Assembly (NCBI GenBank): GCA_001599675.1
Contig: BCHP01000006.1
Location: forward strand, 542,742-606,741
DNA from: Basipetospora chlamydospora
Lineage: Eukaryota > Ascomycota > Sordariomycetes > Microascales
DNA: 64,000 bases
Reading direction: 5' to 3'
Part shown: positions 35,116 to 46,999 of the stretch, piece after piece
Layout: every line of letters begins with the position of its first letter
Numbering within the stretch: position 1 is the first letter of the stretch
The notes under the pieces: model-generated
Database searches by the model: none
What the model saw: only the letters and a program-made list of their open reading frames with translations
Told to the model about the DNA's origin: nothing
Made by a program: the position numbers and the translations under genes

Positions 35116-36352
35116 AGGATAGAGAGGCGTTCTTATATTTAAGGAGTATTATATTAGATAATTAATAGTAATTATAGGATATAAAGTAAGTAGTAATATA
35201 TAAAAGGAGGAGGGTAGTAGGAAGAAAAATATAGGGAGAAGAGGGGTTAAAGGGTTATCTACTAATATAAGAGAATAAAATATAAAAGTAGCTAATAGGG
35301 GGTTAGTTAGCCTAGCGAGGACTAAGTAGTTACTTTTACTAGAACGCCTATCTAGGGGGAGGGCTACTCCTACTAGAAATATTATTAGAGATAGTTTAGG
35401 TCCCTATAGAGTACCTATAATATCCTAGCGACGTGCCTACGATATTATAGAGAGTAGGAGTAGTAGAGTAAATATTAGTATTAGGTTAATAGGTAGTATA
35501 TTATAATAGAGTAGTATACTACGCTAGACTATAAGCCTAGTAGCTACTATTAATAAGTATAGAGGAGAAGAGCTAGCGTAAGTATTAGTATTAGGTTAAT
35601 AGGTAGTATACTATAATAGAGTAGTATACTATAATAGACTACGAGCCTATTAGCTACTATCGCTAAGAATAGTAGAGAGACCCGAGAAGAGTATTAGTAT
35701 TAGCTAGTAAGTAGTATACTACGCCAGATAACGAAACTAGTAGCTATAGCTATTAGGGGGAAGCTATAAGGGCCAGGGCGAGTATCCGCGTCTAGCCTAG
35801 TAGCGTTACCTCTAGGTAGGACTATAGACTTACTCGGCCCTAGTAGCGCTATATATAGTTATAATATAGTTAGTACGTTAGGGCTCCTAGGGATAGGAGC
35901 TATAGAAGGGGGGGTACTATATTATAAAGGAGAATTAGGTATACGACTACGAATCGTATATAGGGAACGAGTATAGGGTAGGGCTTAAGATAGGGGGTAA
36001 CGTATATAGGGAGCTAAAGAGTATATATTACTAGTACCTCGCTAGGACGTTATAACTATATTATAAGACCTATTTATATAGGGAGGGAGGAGACTAACGC
36101 TAGAGGAAGAGATAGCGCCGGCCGCTTAGGCCTTATATAAGGCCTAGGAGTATCCGGCTATAGTTATAAGAGAAGGGTAACGATTAGTTTATATAATATA
36201 TAGCACCTACCTTCGCGCCTACTATTAGCGCCGTATTATATACTATTACCTTACCTTTACTACGACCTTATAGTAATATCTCTATACCCCGAACTTATTA
36301 TATCTCCCGTTACTCTATATAAGTAGCACCTAGCGGTATCCGCCTCTAATAA
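35116..36352. other. Unassigned with internal tandem repeats
   Basis: Contains the tandem repeat at about 35470-35740 (separate entry). Apart from that there is purine-rich sequence (35200-35260) and a GGGGGGG run near 35909. No protein frame or known element was recognised. Confidence 0.4.
35470..35745. repeat. Tandem repeat of about 110 bp, three copies
   Basis: The segment AGTATTAGTATTAGGTTAATAGGTAGTATA ... GTATACTA followed by TAGTAGCTACTAT recurs starting near 35473, 35584 and 35691 (the last copy degenerate). It includes an internal palindromic GTAGTATACTAC. Function unknown. Confidence 0.65.
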
Positions 36353-36396
36353 ACTACTAAAGAGTAAAGGAAAGACTAACTATAGAAGTAGGAATA
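36353..36396 (-). repeat. C-family LTR fragment at the left edge of element E
   Basis: AACTACTAAAGAGTAAAGGAA and the following bases match the middle of C LTRs (compare about 24275-24310). Element E begins at 36397, inside this fragment. The continuation of the C LTR was not found on the right of E. Confidence 0.65.
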
Positions 36397-36648
36397 TATA
36401 AGGGATACCCGCTATAGTATAGGAACAAGGGGTATATGGAGTAGAGTATAGCGGAGACTAGCTAGAAGCCGAGCGGAGCTAGGGCCTACGAAGCCCCAAA
36501 AAGTAGATAATCTATAGACTAATTAAAATATAGTATAATCTTACCTACGAAGGAATTTAAGGGTAAGTTAAAGTCTTAGTATAACCTTAGGTTTTAAAAT
36601 ATAGTTTCCTTAAGATAGCCTTTACTAGATACCCCCCTACCTTTTATA
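36397..36648 (+). repeat. 5' LTR of element E
   Basis: A 252-bp LTR. Compared with the 3' copy it lacks a segment containing GCCTAGGCGGAGCCTACG. It keeps a few CpA/TpG sites (GGAACAAGGGG, TATATGGAG). Confidence 0.82.
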
Positions 36649-39600
36649 ATTCTTTAACTTCTATTATTAGAAGTCTTAAACTAACGCTATACTACCTAGG
36701 TAAGATATAATAGCTTATATTATACAAGCCTCCTCCTATACTACCGCTATATAGGATCTAGAGACTTTTACCCTACCCTTAGGGTCTAATTTATTAGAAC
36801 TACCCTTATCCCCTAATAACCCTTTCTAGCTAGGTTCTAAGTATATTCTACGCTCGGATATAGCCTATAAGGAATAGCTACGCGATAAAAGAATAAGTCT
36901 TATAACGACTCGCCTAATTAGAAGAGTAAGTAAGGAATACTCTTCCCCCTATTACCTAGAATAACCTAATAACCTTACTATACCTAGAGTAACCCCTTAA
37001 AGTATAAAGCCCTAAAAGGCCTAAAGTATACCTACGATAATCTAAAGTAAATAGTAACCCCTATAGAGATTTAAGACTAGAGATAAGCGATCGAAGAAGG
37101 TAATTAGATAATCCTTAGAGACCTCCTAGACTAATATATCTTAATCTAATAGGCCTTAAATAAAGTTACGCCTAGCTTAAGGACTAGCTAGCGTATATAC
37201 GCCGAACGACTAGGGTATAATAATATAACCTTATAGTACCTCTTTACTTACGCTAAGTACCTATATATAGACCCTAAGCTATAATAACTTAAGCTATAGC
37301 AAGACCTAGAGTCCCTATAATAAAGGAATAATAACCCTATAATCCTCTACGCTAAATAAATCTATACCTAGACTATACTTAGAGAACTATTAGAGTCTAA
37401 TAGCAAGTATAATATATTTAACTTTTTTAAAATAACTAAATCGTACTCTCTAATAAACTATTACCTCTTTTTAAAATAAAATTAAGGACTATAACAAAGT
37501 CCTTACTAAAGCCTATTAATACTAGAACTAATCAGTAGAAAACGAAACCTAATTAATAAAGTAGAGCCGCCTAACCTCTAACTACTACCCTAACTATAAG
37601 TTTAACTAGCGAAATTAAAGTAACTCGGGATAACTCCCCCTAAAGAAGTATAATAATAACTAAAATCCTTAAGGCGGAATATAGTTAGACTATACCTAGA
37701 ACTACTTCTATTAAAGAGGGCCTTTAAACTAAGGAGGAAACTCTTATTATAGAGGAACCTTATATTAAGGGGGACCTACCTACTAGGAAGGATATTCGTA
37801 TTAATCTAACTAGAATACTAGCGGAGGATAAGGAGCCTAATACTATAATTACTAAGGATTTAGATATATTATTAAAGACTATAAGAAACTAAGCTATAAG
37901 TAGAATATAGCTATCCTAGACCTAGATAGTAACCTCTAAAAGGTTACTAAGCTTAGCTTAGGGGATAAATAGGGAAATACCTTTATATAGTTTATTACCT
38001 AGCTTAAATAACTACGCTATCTAACTTACTAGAGCTAGGTTACTAAAGAAGGGTGCTCTAGACCTATAGAGTAGTAAAGATAGGCCTTAGTGCTAAGTAA
38101 GGTATAAAATAAGCTCTAGTTATAATTAACCTAGATACTAGAGCCGCTATAAATATAGTATCTATAGAGTTTATCTAGAAGTACTAACCCTAGCGTATTA
38201 AACTACTTAATAATAATCTAGGGCTTTCTATAGTTAATACTATAAAGATCTAATACTATAACCTCTATTAGATACGCGCTACTATAATAGATAAATATAG
38301 TACTAAGAATTTTACGTTAACTACTTTATACTAGATAGGGGTATCGATAGCCTAGACCTCCTAATAGGATATATAGGTCTCTAATAGCTCGGAGTATATA
38401 TTATATATACTACCGATATATAGTAGTTCGATAGCGTCTTAGAGGAAGCTATAATATAATTCGCTAAGATACTACTAAAGAATAAGGGTAAGTTCTATAT
38501 TATATACTTTTATTTAAACCTAATTATAGGGAAACCTAAAGTGTTTATTTAGGAAGTAAGAGAGGAAGGTTTATTAAAGATAGCCTAAAAGAGGGCTAGA
38601 GATATACTAAAGGAGCTAGTAGGGTTAGAGGAAGTATTCTCTAAGGAAAAGTTAAAGGAATAACTAATACTCCCTAACGCGGAGTATCTAATTTACCTCT
38701 AGCTTAGAAAAGAGCCCCCCTTTAGTCTTATCTATTATCTTACCTAAGAGTAAAATAAAAAGCTAAAGGAATATTTTAAAGAATAATTAAAGAATAGCTA
38801 GATTATTTACTCTACTAGCCTAGTAGGGGCCCCTATCCTATTTATACTAAAGAAAAATAGTAAGCTACGACTTTATATTAACTATAAGGGATTAAATAAG
38901 GTTATAGTTAAGAAATAATACCCCCTCCTACTAATTAGAGAACTCCGAACCTAATTAGGGATAGGCTATTTTTTCTCTTAAGTAGATATTCGCGAAGCGT
39001 ACTATAAGGTACGTATCTAGTTAAAGGACTAGTAGAAGACTACCTTCTAGACTAAGTATAATTATTTTAAATATATAGTTATGCTATTTAGGTTAATAAA
39101 TATACCCGCTATAGTTTAAGTATATATCTATAAATCCCTCGCGGGCCTAGTTAATATATATTATATAGTATACCTTAATAATATAATTATCTTATCGTAT
39201 ACGACCGAGGAATATACGAAATACCTTAGGGAAGTAGTCTAAAGACTACTTAACGTAGGACTATACCTTAAGGTATTAAGGTATATATATTGCTAAGAAG
39301 AGATCGAGTTCCTAGGGTTCTAAGTAAACTACTAGAGTATCTTTATAGACCTAGAGAGGGTTAAGGCTATCTAAGAGTAGCCTAAGCTAACTAGTTACTA
39401 AGATATCTAAGTATTCCTTAGTTTTACTAACTTTTATAGAAAGTTTATTAGTAAATACTCTAGTATTACCGCGCTAATTACGGTACTACTTAAAGGAAGT
39501 ATAAATAGCCTAAAGAAGGGGCCTTTTAAGTAGCTAGAAGAGGCCTAGGAAGCTTTTAGATTACTTAAATAATCATTTATATTAGTACTAATCCTAAGAT

Positions 39601-42170
39601 ACTAGGACCTAAGGAGGCCTACGAGGATTAAGATAGATATATTAATAGCTATAATCTTAGGTATTATCTTATAATAGACAGACGAGAGGTAGTACCTAGT
39701 CGCGTTCTAGTTCTATAAGCTTATAAAGATAAAATAGAGAGATAGGCTATAGGCTAGTAAGAATTACTTACTATTATAAAGACTCTCGAATATTAGAGAT
39801 AATTTATAGAGGGAGGCTTACCTTTTAAGGTCCTAATAGACTACTAAGCACTAAAAGGTATAATTAATATACTAGCGAGAGACCTCTAGGGATAGTTAGT
39901 TTAATAGGTATACCGATTATCTACGTTCGACTTTAAACTTAAATACTAAGCTAGTAAGATTAACCTAGTAGACCCCCTCTTATAAAAACCTAACTATATT
40001 ATAAGGTTAGAAATCGTAGATAATAAGGGCGTTATAATAGAGTTAGTAACTAAGCTCTAGTTAGATAGATAAGAGTTTACTATTTTATACTTTAATATTA
40101 TCCCTACGATAAGGAAGAAAGTCTACCTAGCTAATAAGTTACTAGATACTCTCTAATATAAGGTACGTTAAGCGCTATCTACGGCCGCGAAGGCTATAAG
40201 TATTTTAATAAGAGACTAGTAGAAATCTTAGAGACTACTAGGAGACCTAAGCTCTAACTATATTACGCTACTAGTTAGTTCCTAGAGTATAGTAATTAAT
40301 TAGGATCGCTTATCTGTAATTTATAACTATATAATATATAGGATATAGAAAATTACTATATACTAAATCGTAGTTATTATTATAAAGAGCTAAGCTAAGG
40401 CCTCTAGACTAGGGGAGAAGGCAAGTAAGCTATAATAATCTAACCCCTTTACTAATATAGACTCTAAGGAATCCTAGATAGAAGCGATAATAATAAAGAT
40501 ACTATACTTACTTACTAAGAGGACTCTAAGCTAAGTCTAGAAGCTTTAGCTAGAGCTAGGAAGCTAGTCTATAGATAGCATATCCTACGTTCTATTATAT
40601 AGAAACTTATAGAGAACGAAACGGTATTTTACCCCTAGGTCTCTAACTACTTTTAGTAGAATATTTAGCGACTATAGCGCTTAGATCTTTAATACTAAGA
40701 GACTATAAAGAGCCTAAAGGGTTATACTAGGATAAAGGGCGGATACTATCTAGAATCTAATAGGACGTTAATATATAAAGATAGGTTAGTTATCTCTAAC
40801 GAAGCCTTATTAAGGAGAGAGCTTATTTCTTTCTATTATAATAACCTATAATCTAGGTATATAGGTATAAACTACTTACCGGAGGTACTCTAGAGGAAGT
40901 TCTACTAGTTAGGGTTAGAAGAAGATATTAGACTATATATTAAAATATATAAAATCTACTAAGGTAGTAATATCCTATAGTATAAGCTATATAGGTTACT
41001 ATAACCCCTACTAATACCTAAGTACCTCTTCTAAAAAATTAGTATAGATTAGATTAAAGGATTACTAGAGACGAATATAGTAGAAGGCCGCCTATACTCT
41101 ATAATCCTAGTAATACTCGATAGGTATATTAAAATAATAGTCCTAGTACCGATACCTAAGAACGCTAGCGTAGTAGATATCGCGCGAGTACTATATAAGG
41201 AGGTAGACTACCGATATAGTATACTAAAAGGTATTATCTCTAACTAAGATAAGATTTTTAATAGTAAGTTCTAGGGAGAGCTCTATAAGGAGATAGAGAT
41301 TAAGCGGAAGATATCTACTATATACTACCCCTAGATAGATAGTAGGAACGAGAGGTCCTATAGTAATATTATTACTTACCTATAAAAATATATAGCCGAC
41401 TACTTAGAAGAGTAGGTAAGAGAGCTACCTATACTTACGTTCGTATATAATAACGCTATAAATACTACGTTAGGTATATCCCTATTTAAAGTATTATATA
41501 GGTATTACCTTAGGTATATATACTAAGTCCCCGCGCGCGCTCTAATAGAAGTCTAAGGAGTGTTCGAGCGCCTAAAGAAGATCGATAAAGTATAAAAGCG
41601 TATAGAGAAGTATTAGGTAAAAGCGGTAGAGTATTAAAGGAAATATTATAACTAGAGGTATAAGGTAATAGAGTACTAGGTTAGGTAGTATATTAGGTTA
41701 TTAATAAAGAACTTTAAGTTTAAGAAGGGTACCTAAAAGATATCTCTAACCTAACTCTAGGTAAAGATTACCTAATATATTAGTATATAAGTATACTAAG
41801 TCGAGTTACCTAGGAAGTATAGGAAGGTTAACCTAGTATTCTACGTATTACTAATAGAACTATAGTATAACCGCGAAGGTTAAGTAGAATATAGTTAGAA
41901 GGAGGAGAGCCTACTAGACCTAGAGCCTAAAGAAGAGAAATAGGATATCGAAGAGATTATAGCTATAAGAATAGTCGATAGTAAGAGATAATTCCTAATT
42001 GAATAGCTTAACTAGCTAGTAGAGTATAACTCCTAGTATAAGGAGATAGTAGTAGACGCTCCTAATAGGGTAAAGTAGTTCTAGGTAAAAAAGCCTAAAG
42101 GTTATAAAAAATAGGATAATAATACCTATTAGATAGATAAGGTCGATTAACTAAAGATATTAATTTTAAT
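36649..42170 (+). pseudogene. Element E gag-pol: PR-RT-RH-IN-chromodomain (RIP-inactivated)
   Basis: Gag occupies about 36.7-38.0 kb. The aspartic protease has D-T-R (from D-T-G) at 38134-38142 inside NLDTRAAIN. Reverse transcriptase begins near 38700, with LRLYINYKGLNK at about 38865-38905 and the catalytic box YLNN (from YLDD) at 39169-39180. RNase H follows near 39620. Integrase has D at 41047, D (now AAC) at 41242 and E at 41350, in one frame with D-x35-E spacing. A chromodomain-like end (DIEEIIAIRIVDSKRQFLIE) lies near 41945-42005. Family knowledge: a Ty3/Gypsy chromovirus polyprotein. Many in-frame TAA/TAG prevent translation. Confidence 0.88.
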
Positions 42171-42429
42171 TAAATAAAATAAACTATTAGTATATAAAAT
42201 AGCGGTAGAAGGCTACTAGAACTTAGGATTAATAAAAAGTCTAGTTATAATTAAAAAACTTTAGAAAAATAAAATAAGAATTATAGATAAGCTAGGAGCT
42301 TACTGCTTATTACTAGAACCCTATAAGATAATAACTACCTGTAGATTATTAATAGATAGATCGAAGTCGTAGATATTATAGTTAAACTAAACTATTAAAG
42401 CGTTTATAGGTATAAAACGAGATACCTAT
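42171..42429. other. Probable 3' non-coding part of element E
   Basis: Follows the end of the E pol frame and precedes the foreign minus-strand pseudogene. A few CpA/TpG remain (CTTACTGCTTATTAC, ACCTGTAG). Nothing else was recognised. Confidence 0.4.
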
Positions 42430-43700
42430 AGAGGAGAAGAACGTACTAGAGTAGAGGGAGGTAGAATTACTACCTCTAGAGCGCTATTAGTAGGGGTACC
42501 GCGCGGCTTCTTAATTAGCGAGCCTAAAAAGCTAGCGCTACTACTACGCTTAGTAGTATTCTGCTAGCGTATAGAGGTAGGACCTAGGGAGGGAGATAAA
42601 CTAGGACCCTAACTATTACCGAGGAGGTATACTAGTATATTAGAGCGAGATAACTTAATAAGTATACCTAGATAGGTATAGATATAACGTAGTTCTAACT
42701 ATACTAGTAATTACTAACCTCCTTATCTATAGCCTTAGTAGCCTTAGAAGGAAGACTAAGGCGAAGCTTATTAAGTAACTACTTAAGCGAAATAATATAC
42801 TCCTTATACTTATTAGTTAATTTATTAATATTAAGGCGCTAGATTATATCTAGAAGCTAATATAACTCTTTACTAGAGGAGTAGTCTAAGGTAGTCTTAA
42901 TACTAAGGTAACTAGTATAGATAAGTAATATATTATATAGAGTTAGAGTGGATAGGCTACGCGCTAGACTACCTAAAGTAACCTTCTACTACTTATCTAG
43001 TTTAAGTAAACTATTAAGGATAGGAGGGTAGGCGGAAGTAGGTAGCGTAGCGAGAATATTAATAATATCTAAAAAGAGCTTATTATAGTAGGATATAATA
43101 CTACTATTAGCTAGAACCTAGAGCTAGTAGAGATTCGTTATATTATCGTTAGATAGTATATTAGACTATATAATAGCGTAAGTACTAATAAAGTTATTAC
43201 CTTTTATAGCTAGGACCTAACGATAGGCTAGTATATTACCTATATTGTTACTAGTAAAGACGCCCTAGAAGTAGGCGTTATACGCCTTTATAATATAAGA
43301 ATTAAGTATAGAGAGGAGGGCTTAGTCCTATTATAGCTACTCTATAAAAATCTTATTATCCTAGTTAGTATATACCTAGCGATCTAGTAGACTAACCTAT
43401 AGCTAGTAGGCTACCTAGTATATTCCGAGGAGCTTAACTAGAATCTTATAGTAAGAACTATAGTTAGTATTATAGGTAATATAAATATTAGTATTAGAAT
43501 AAGGTATATAGAGGATATAGGGCGTACTATAGGTAGCTATAGTATACTAGAAGTACGGCGGAGAACGATTAATAGTCTAGAATCCCTTATATAAATTATA
43601 TAGGATAGGACTACTACCCTTAATAGTAGCGAGGACCTTTATAATAGTAGGAGGTAGTCACTAGATAAGAGGTATAATAGTTAATAGAGATATAGTAAAG
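42430..43700 (-). pseudogene. Decayed minus-strand reading frame inside element E, unknown
   Basis: A continuous minus-strand frame of about 420 codons with stops only at former Gln/Trp codons. It is mostly helical-looking, rich in Leu, Ile, Tyr, Asn and Ser: for example an IISYYNKLFLDIINILATLP segment near 43040-43100, and KLTNKYKEYIISLK near 42800-42840. It lies directly downstream of the reversed A-family LTR (43931-44894), so it might be the first ORF (gag-like) of a different element that uses A-type LTRs. It is not similar to the gag of element A as far as I can see. Inserted relative to E. Confidence 0.45.
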
Positions 43701-43930
43701 TATATTAAATAAGATAAAGAACTACTTAAAGAAGATTATTAGAATAAGTAGGCCTTTTAGAATAGATAAGATAGACTTACTATAATAAAATAGAACGGTG
43801 CTAGAGTAGAATATAGTAGAATATATCTACCTAGCTTAGATATTAAAAGATACTAGATAGAGTAGAGACGTTAGTATCGATAAAACTTAGCGGAGAATAC
43901 TTATAGAAGTAATATAACTTATAGAGAAAG

Positions 43931-44894
43931 TGTTATAGTATAACAAAGGTAGACTAAGACAATGCTATAGATAACCTCTTATCGTATTAGAATTCTAAGA
44001 TAGGGAGGGAAAGGAAGTAAGTTCTAATCCCTAGGGGAAAGTAGAGGTATTTATATACCTCTAAGGCCTCTCTAATCAGCTAGGGGTAGTAACCTTTAGT
44101 AGATAATCCTCTAATATTATCTAGTATACTACCTCGCTTATATTCCCTATTATTATTCCCCCGCCCTCTACTTATTCCCTCTAGTATTATTATTAGTCTA
44201 GTTATTATTAGTAAGCTAGAGCTATAGTAGTCGTTCCTACTACTCGTTCGGTTATAATCTACTATTACTTAGTAGAGGTATTATTATTAGGTACTATTAT
44301 CGCTATACTATTATTAGTAACTACTATTACTAGTATTATCGTAAGAGTTATTACTAGTATAGTATCGTTACTAAGTACTTATTAGTACTCTTAGTAACTA
44401 CTATTATTATTATCGATAGTAGATATATTATTCGTTCTAGTATACTATTAAGTAAGCCTTTAGTAACCGAGCCTTCTATAATCTAGTAAGCGAGCCTCTA
44501 GTAGGTAAGCCTTTAGTATTTATCCTATTAACTTATTAGTAACTTAGTAAACGTTTCCTCTATAGTCCTATACTTCCTATATATAACCTATAGGTAGTTT
44601 TAGGGTTTTAGCCGCTAGCTATAGTTATACCCCTCCTAAATCTAAGAAATACCTACTTTTTATATAAGGTTTAGAAAAGATTAACTTACCGCTACTAAAC
44701 CGTTAGCCTAGGCTGCACGTAATAGGCCGAGGGTCCGGGCGAGTAAGTATAGGGTCCGGGCGAGTCGAGTTACGAGGGACTAGGCGAGTAGCTAAGTCGA
44801 GGACCCGGGCGAGTCGAATATCGAGGGCCCGGGCGAGTCGAGTACCGAGGTCGAGTAGAAGGTGTTATAGGCAGATAGGTGCCCTGCCGTAATA
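43931..44894 (-). repeat. A-family LTR, reverse orientation (A4)
   Basis: A 964-bp LTR starting TGTTATAGTATAAC and ending GGCAGATAGGTGCCCTGCCGTAATA on the plus strand, i.e. the reverse complement of the A LTR. It keeps more original CpA/TpG than the other A copies (TGTTATAG, AACAAAG, GACAATGC, GCTGCACG, GGCAGATAGGTGCC). It has fewer subrepeats (about 44735-44870). The flanks GAAAG and GGTAT do not match, so it is either one end of a larger element including the pseudogene to its left, or a solo LTR with a lost duplication. Confidence 0.88.
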
Positions 44895-45417
44895 GGTATA
44901 GACTTACGAGATAATAATAATAACCTCTGAAATAATAAACCTATATAAAGAAGGGGTTTAATAATAACCCGCTCTATAGGTTTAGATATAAACCTACTAA
45001 GCTACTTAATATAACTAAGTAGGTTAGAGAGGTAAAGAGAGAGAGAGTAGAAGCGGGGTTATTACTATACTAAGAGATATCGCCGTAGGCGATTAGGGTT
45101 AGACCCTAGCTAACTAGAATTCTAAACTAGTAAAGATCTAGGTAATTATCTAGAGGGGTAACGTATAGACTATATAAGAAATTAAGTAGAGAACTTTTTA
45201 TAAGCTAGTAATAAGGTAATAGACCTAGACCCTCTAAAAGATATTCTAGATAACTACTAGCTAAGTTATAGAACCTACCCTAGTACGTAGAACTTTATAT
45301 TACTCTTTTTCCTTATAAAAGACTTTAGAAAATAAGGCTAGAGTTTTTTATAAGGATATACTATAATATAGTAAGATAATAGCGCTAAGGGACTAGAGCT
45401 TATCTTAGAGGGGTAAT
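44895..45417 (+). other. 3' untranslated region of element E
   Basis: Non-coding sequence leading to the polypurine tract and 3' LTR of E. It contains a GA-rich stretch (45032-45046) and no recognisable frame. Confidence 0.5.
45406..45417 (+). promoter_or_regulatory. Polypurine tract of element E
   Basis: AGAGGGGTAAT sits immediately upstream of the 3' LTR start (45418). This is the expected plus-strand primer site. Confidence 0.6.
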
Positions 45418-45704
45418 TATAAGGGATACCTACTATAGTATAGGAATAAGGGGTATAAGGAGAAGAGTATAGCGGAGACTAGCTAAAAGCCGAGTAGAGC
45501 TAGACCCTACGAAGCCCTAAAGAGCGGATAATCTATAGACTAATTAAAATAGAGTATAATCTTACCTACGAAGGAATATAAGGGTAAGTTAAAGTCTTAA
45601 TATAACCTTAGTTCTTAAAAATATAGTAGAGCCTAGGCGGAGCCTACGTAATATAACGTTTCCTCGAGATAGCCTTTACTAGATCCCCCCCCTACTGTAT
45701 TATA
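45418..45704 (+). repeat. 3' LTR of element E
   Basis: A 287-bp LTR starting TATAAGGGATACC and ending CTACTGTATTATA. The solo E LTR at 46075-57532 reduces to nearly the same length (286 bp) once its insertion is removed. Confidence 0.85.
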
Positions 45705-45954
45705 ACTTAGTATAACCTAGTAGACTTCTAATATAGAAACCGACTAAAGTAAGAGCCTATAGAGCTCTAAGAAGTAGATAAACTATATAGTAATTAAATT
45801 ATAGTATTTTCTTATCTATAATAGTATTTAAAGGTAGGTTAAAGTTATAATATTACCTTAGTTTTCGGAATATAACTAGAGTCTAATTAAAGTCTATATA
45901 ATTTAATATTTCCTCGAGATAGCCTTTACTAGATATCTCCTCTACTTTATTATA
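45701..45954 (+). repeat. Diverged E-like LTR remnant
   Basis: A second, much more diverged LTR-like segment right after the E 3' LTR. It shares CCTCGAGATAGCCTTTACTAGAT and the CTACTTTATTATA end with E LTRs but differs in its 5' half. It may be an older subfamily of E. Its exact start overlaps the end of the previous LTR. Confidence 0.5.
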
Positions 45955-46074
45955 TATAGCTACTAATATAATAGTATATTAAAAACTATATATCTAACTA
46001 GTAGAGACTATCGAGTAAAATAAAGTATAAAAAGTAATAATTAAGGATAATAATTATAGTTATAACTAGCTATA
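45955..46074. other. Short unassigned spacer
   Basis: TA-rich sequence up to the target duplication CTATA (46070-46074) of the following E solo LTR. Nothing recognised. Confidence 0.4.
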
Positions 46075-46345
46075 TATAATAAGGTAAGGGAGTATCTAGT
46101 ATAGGCTATCTCGAGGAAACGTTACGTTATATAGGCTCTACCTAGACTCCGGCTATATTTTAAAAACTAAGGTTATACTAAGACTTTAACTTACCTTTAA
46201 ATTCATTCGCAGGTAAGATTATACTATATTTTAATTAGTCTATAGATTATCCGCTCTTTAGGGCTTCGTAGGCCCTAGCTCTACTCGGCTTCCGGCTAGT
46301 CTCTACTTTACTCTACTCCTTATACCCCTTATTCCTATACTATAG

Positions 46346-46914
46346 TATTACGAAATAACTAAGGGAAGGCGGTTAACTATAGCAGAATCTAGTTATAGTC
46401 TAATATACGTAACGGATAGAGGAACTATAGAATAAAGGCATAGGAAGGACACGGCTTATTAGTATATAGGATAAAGCGATTATTCGTATATCGACTACCC
46501 GATCGATAATTACCTAGTTAACCTTAACTACCTAATTAATAACTATAGGATTATTCTAATAATAATTAAAGAATAAAGAGGGAAGGAATAAGGGATTAGA
46601 ATATCTATAAGAATATAGTTATTTCCTACTTTTATAGCTAGTCTTTCTTTTACTTTTTAATAGTTAATATAAGTATATCTTAATATATAGTTCTATATAT
46701 AAGACCTAAGCCTTAGATATAATACTTAGTAACTTACGATATAGTTTAGTATAAGTAACTTTACTTCCTAGAGCTTTACTACTTAGAAGCTAATAATAGG
46801 GACCTAACCTTACGACCTACTAGAGTACTTCGTACTTCTACTATCTATAATATACTAAACGCCTAGACTTTATTTATAAGGTACTATCGCGCCCTAGGAA
46901 GTTATATTATTATA
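46346..46914 (+). repeat. 5' LTR of element C
   Basis: 569 bp, starting TATTACGAAATAACTAAGGG and ending ATATTATTATA (from GTTATATCGTTACA). It is preceded by the target duplication TATAG. Confidence 0.9.
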
Positions 46915-46999
46915 AGTTAACTACTCCTATTTAGTAAGTAAACCCTATTAAATAGTATTAACTATACGTAATATCTAAGAACGATTCTAGACTACCTCC

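Larger units (their letters stand above)
36397..45704 (+). mobile_element. Gypsy chromovirus, element E (interrupted)
   Basis: Two direct LTRs (36397-36648 and 45418-45704) flank gag-pol on the plus strand. Both start TATAAGGGATACC (from TGTAAGGG) and end in TTATA-type ends. A polypurine tract (AGAGGGG, 45406-45412) precedes the 3' LTR. The 5' LTR lacks about 35 bp present in the 3' LTR. No matching 5-bp duplication was found (GAATA left, ACTTA right), so ends may have been rearranged. The 3' part is interrupted by foreign sequence (about 42430-44894). Confidence 0.8.

Noticed and set aside
33779..46914. C4 and C5 as LTR pair of a larger C element around element E
   Set aside because: C5 pairs with C6 by the TATAG duplication, and no C internal sequence follows C4.
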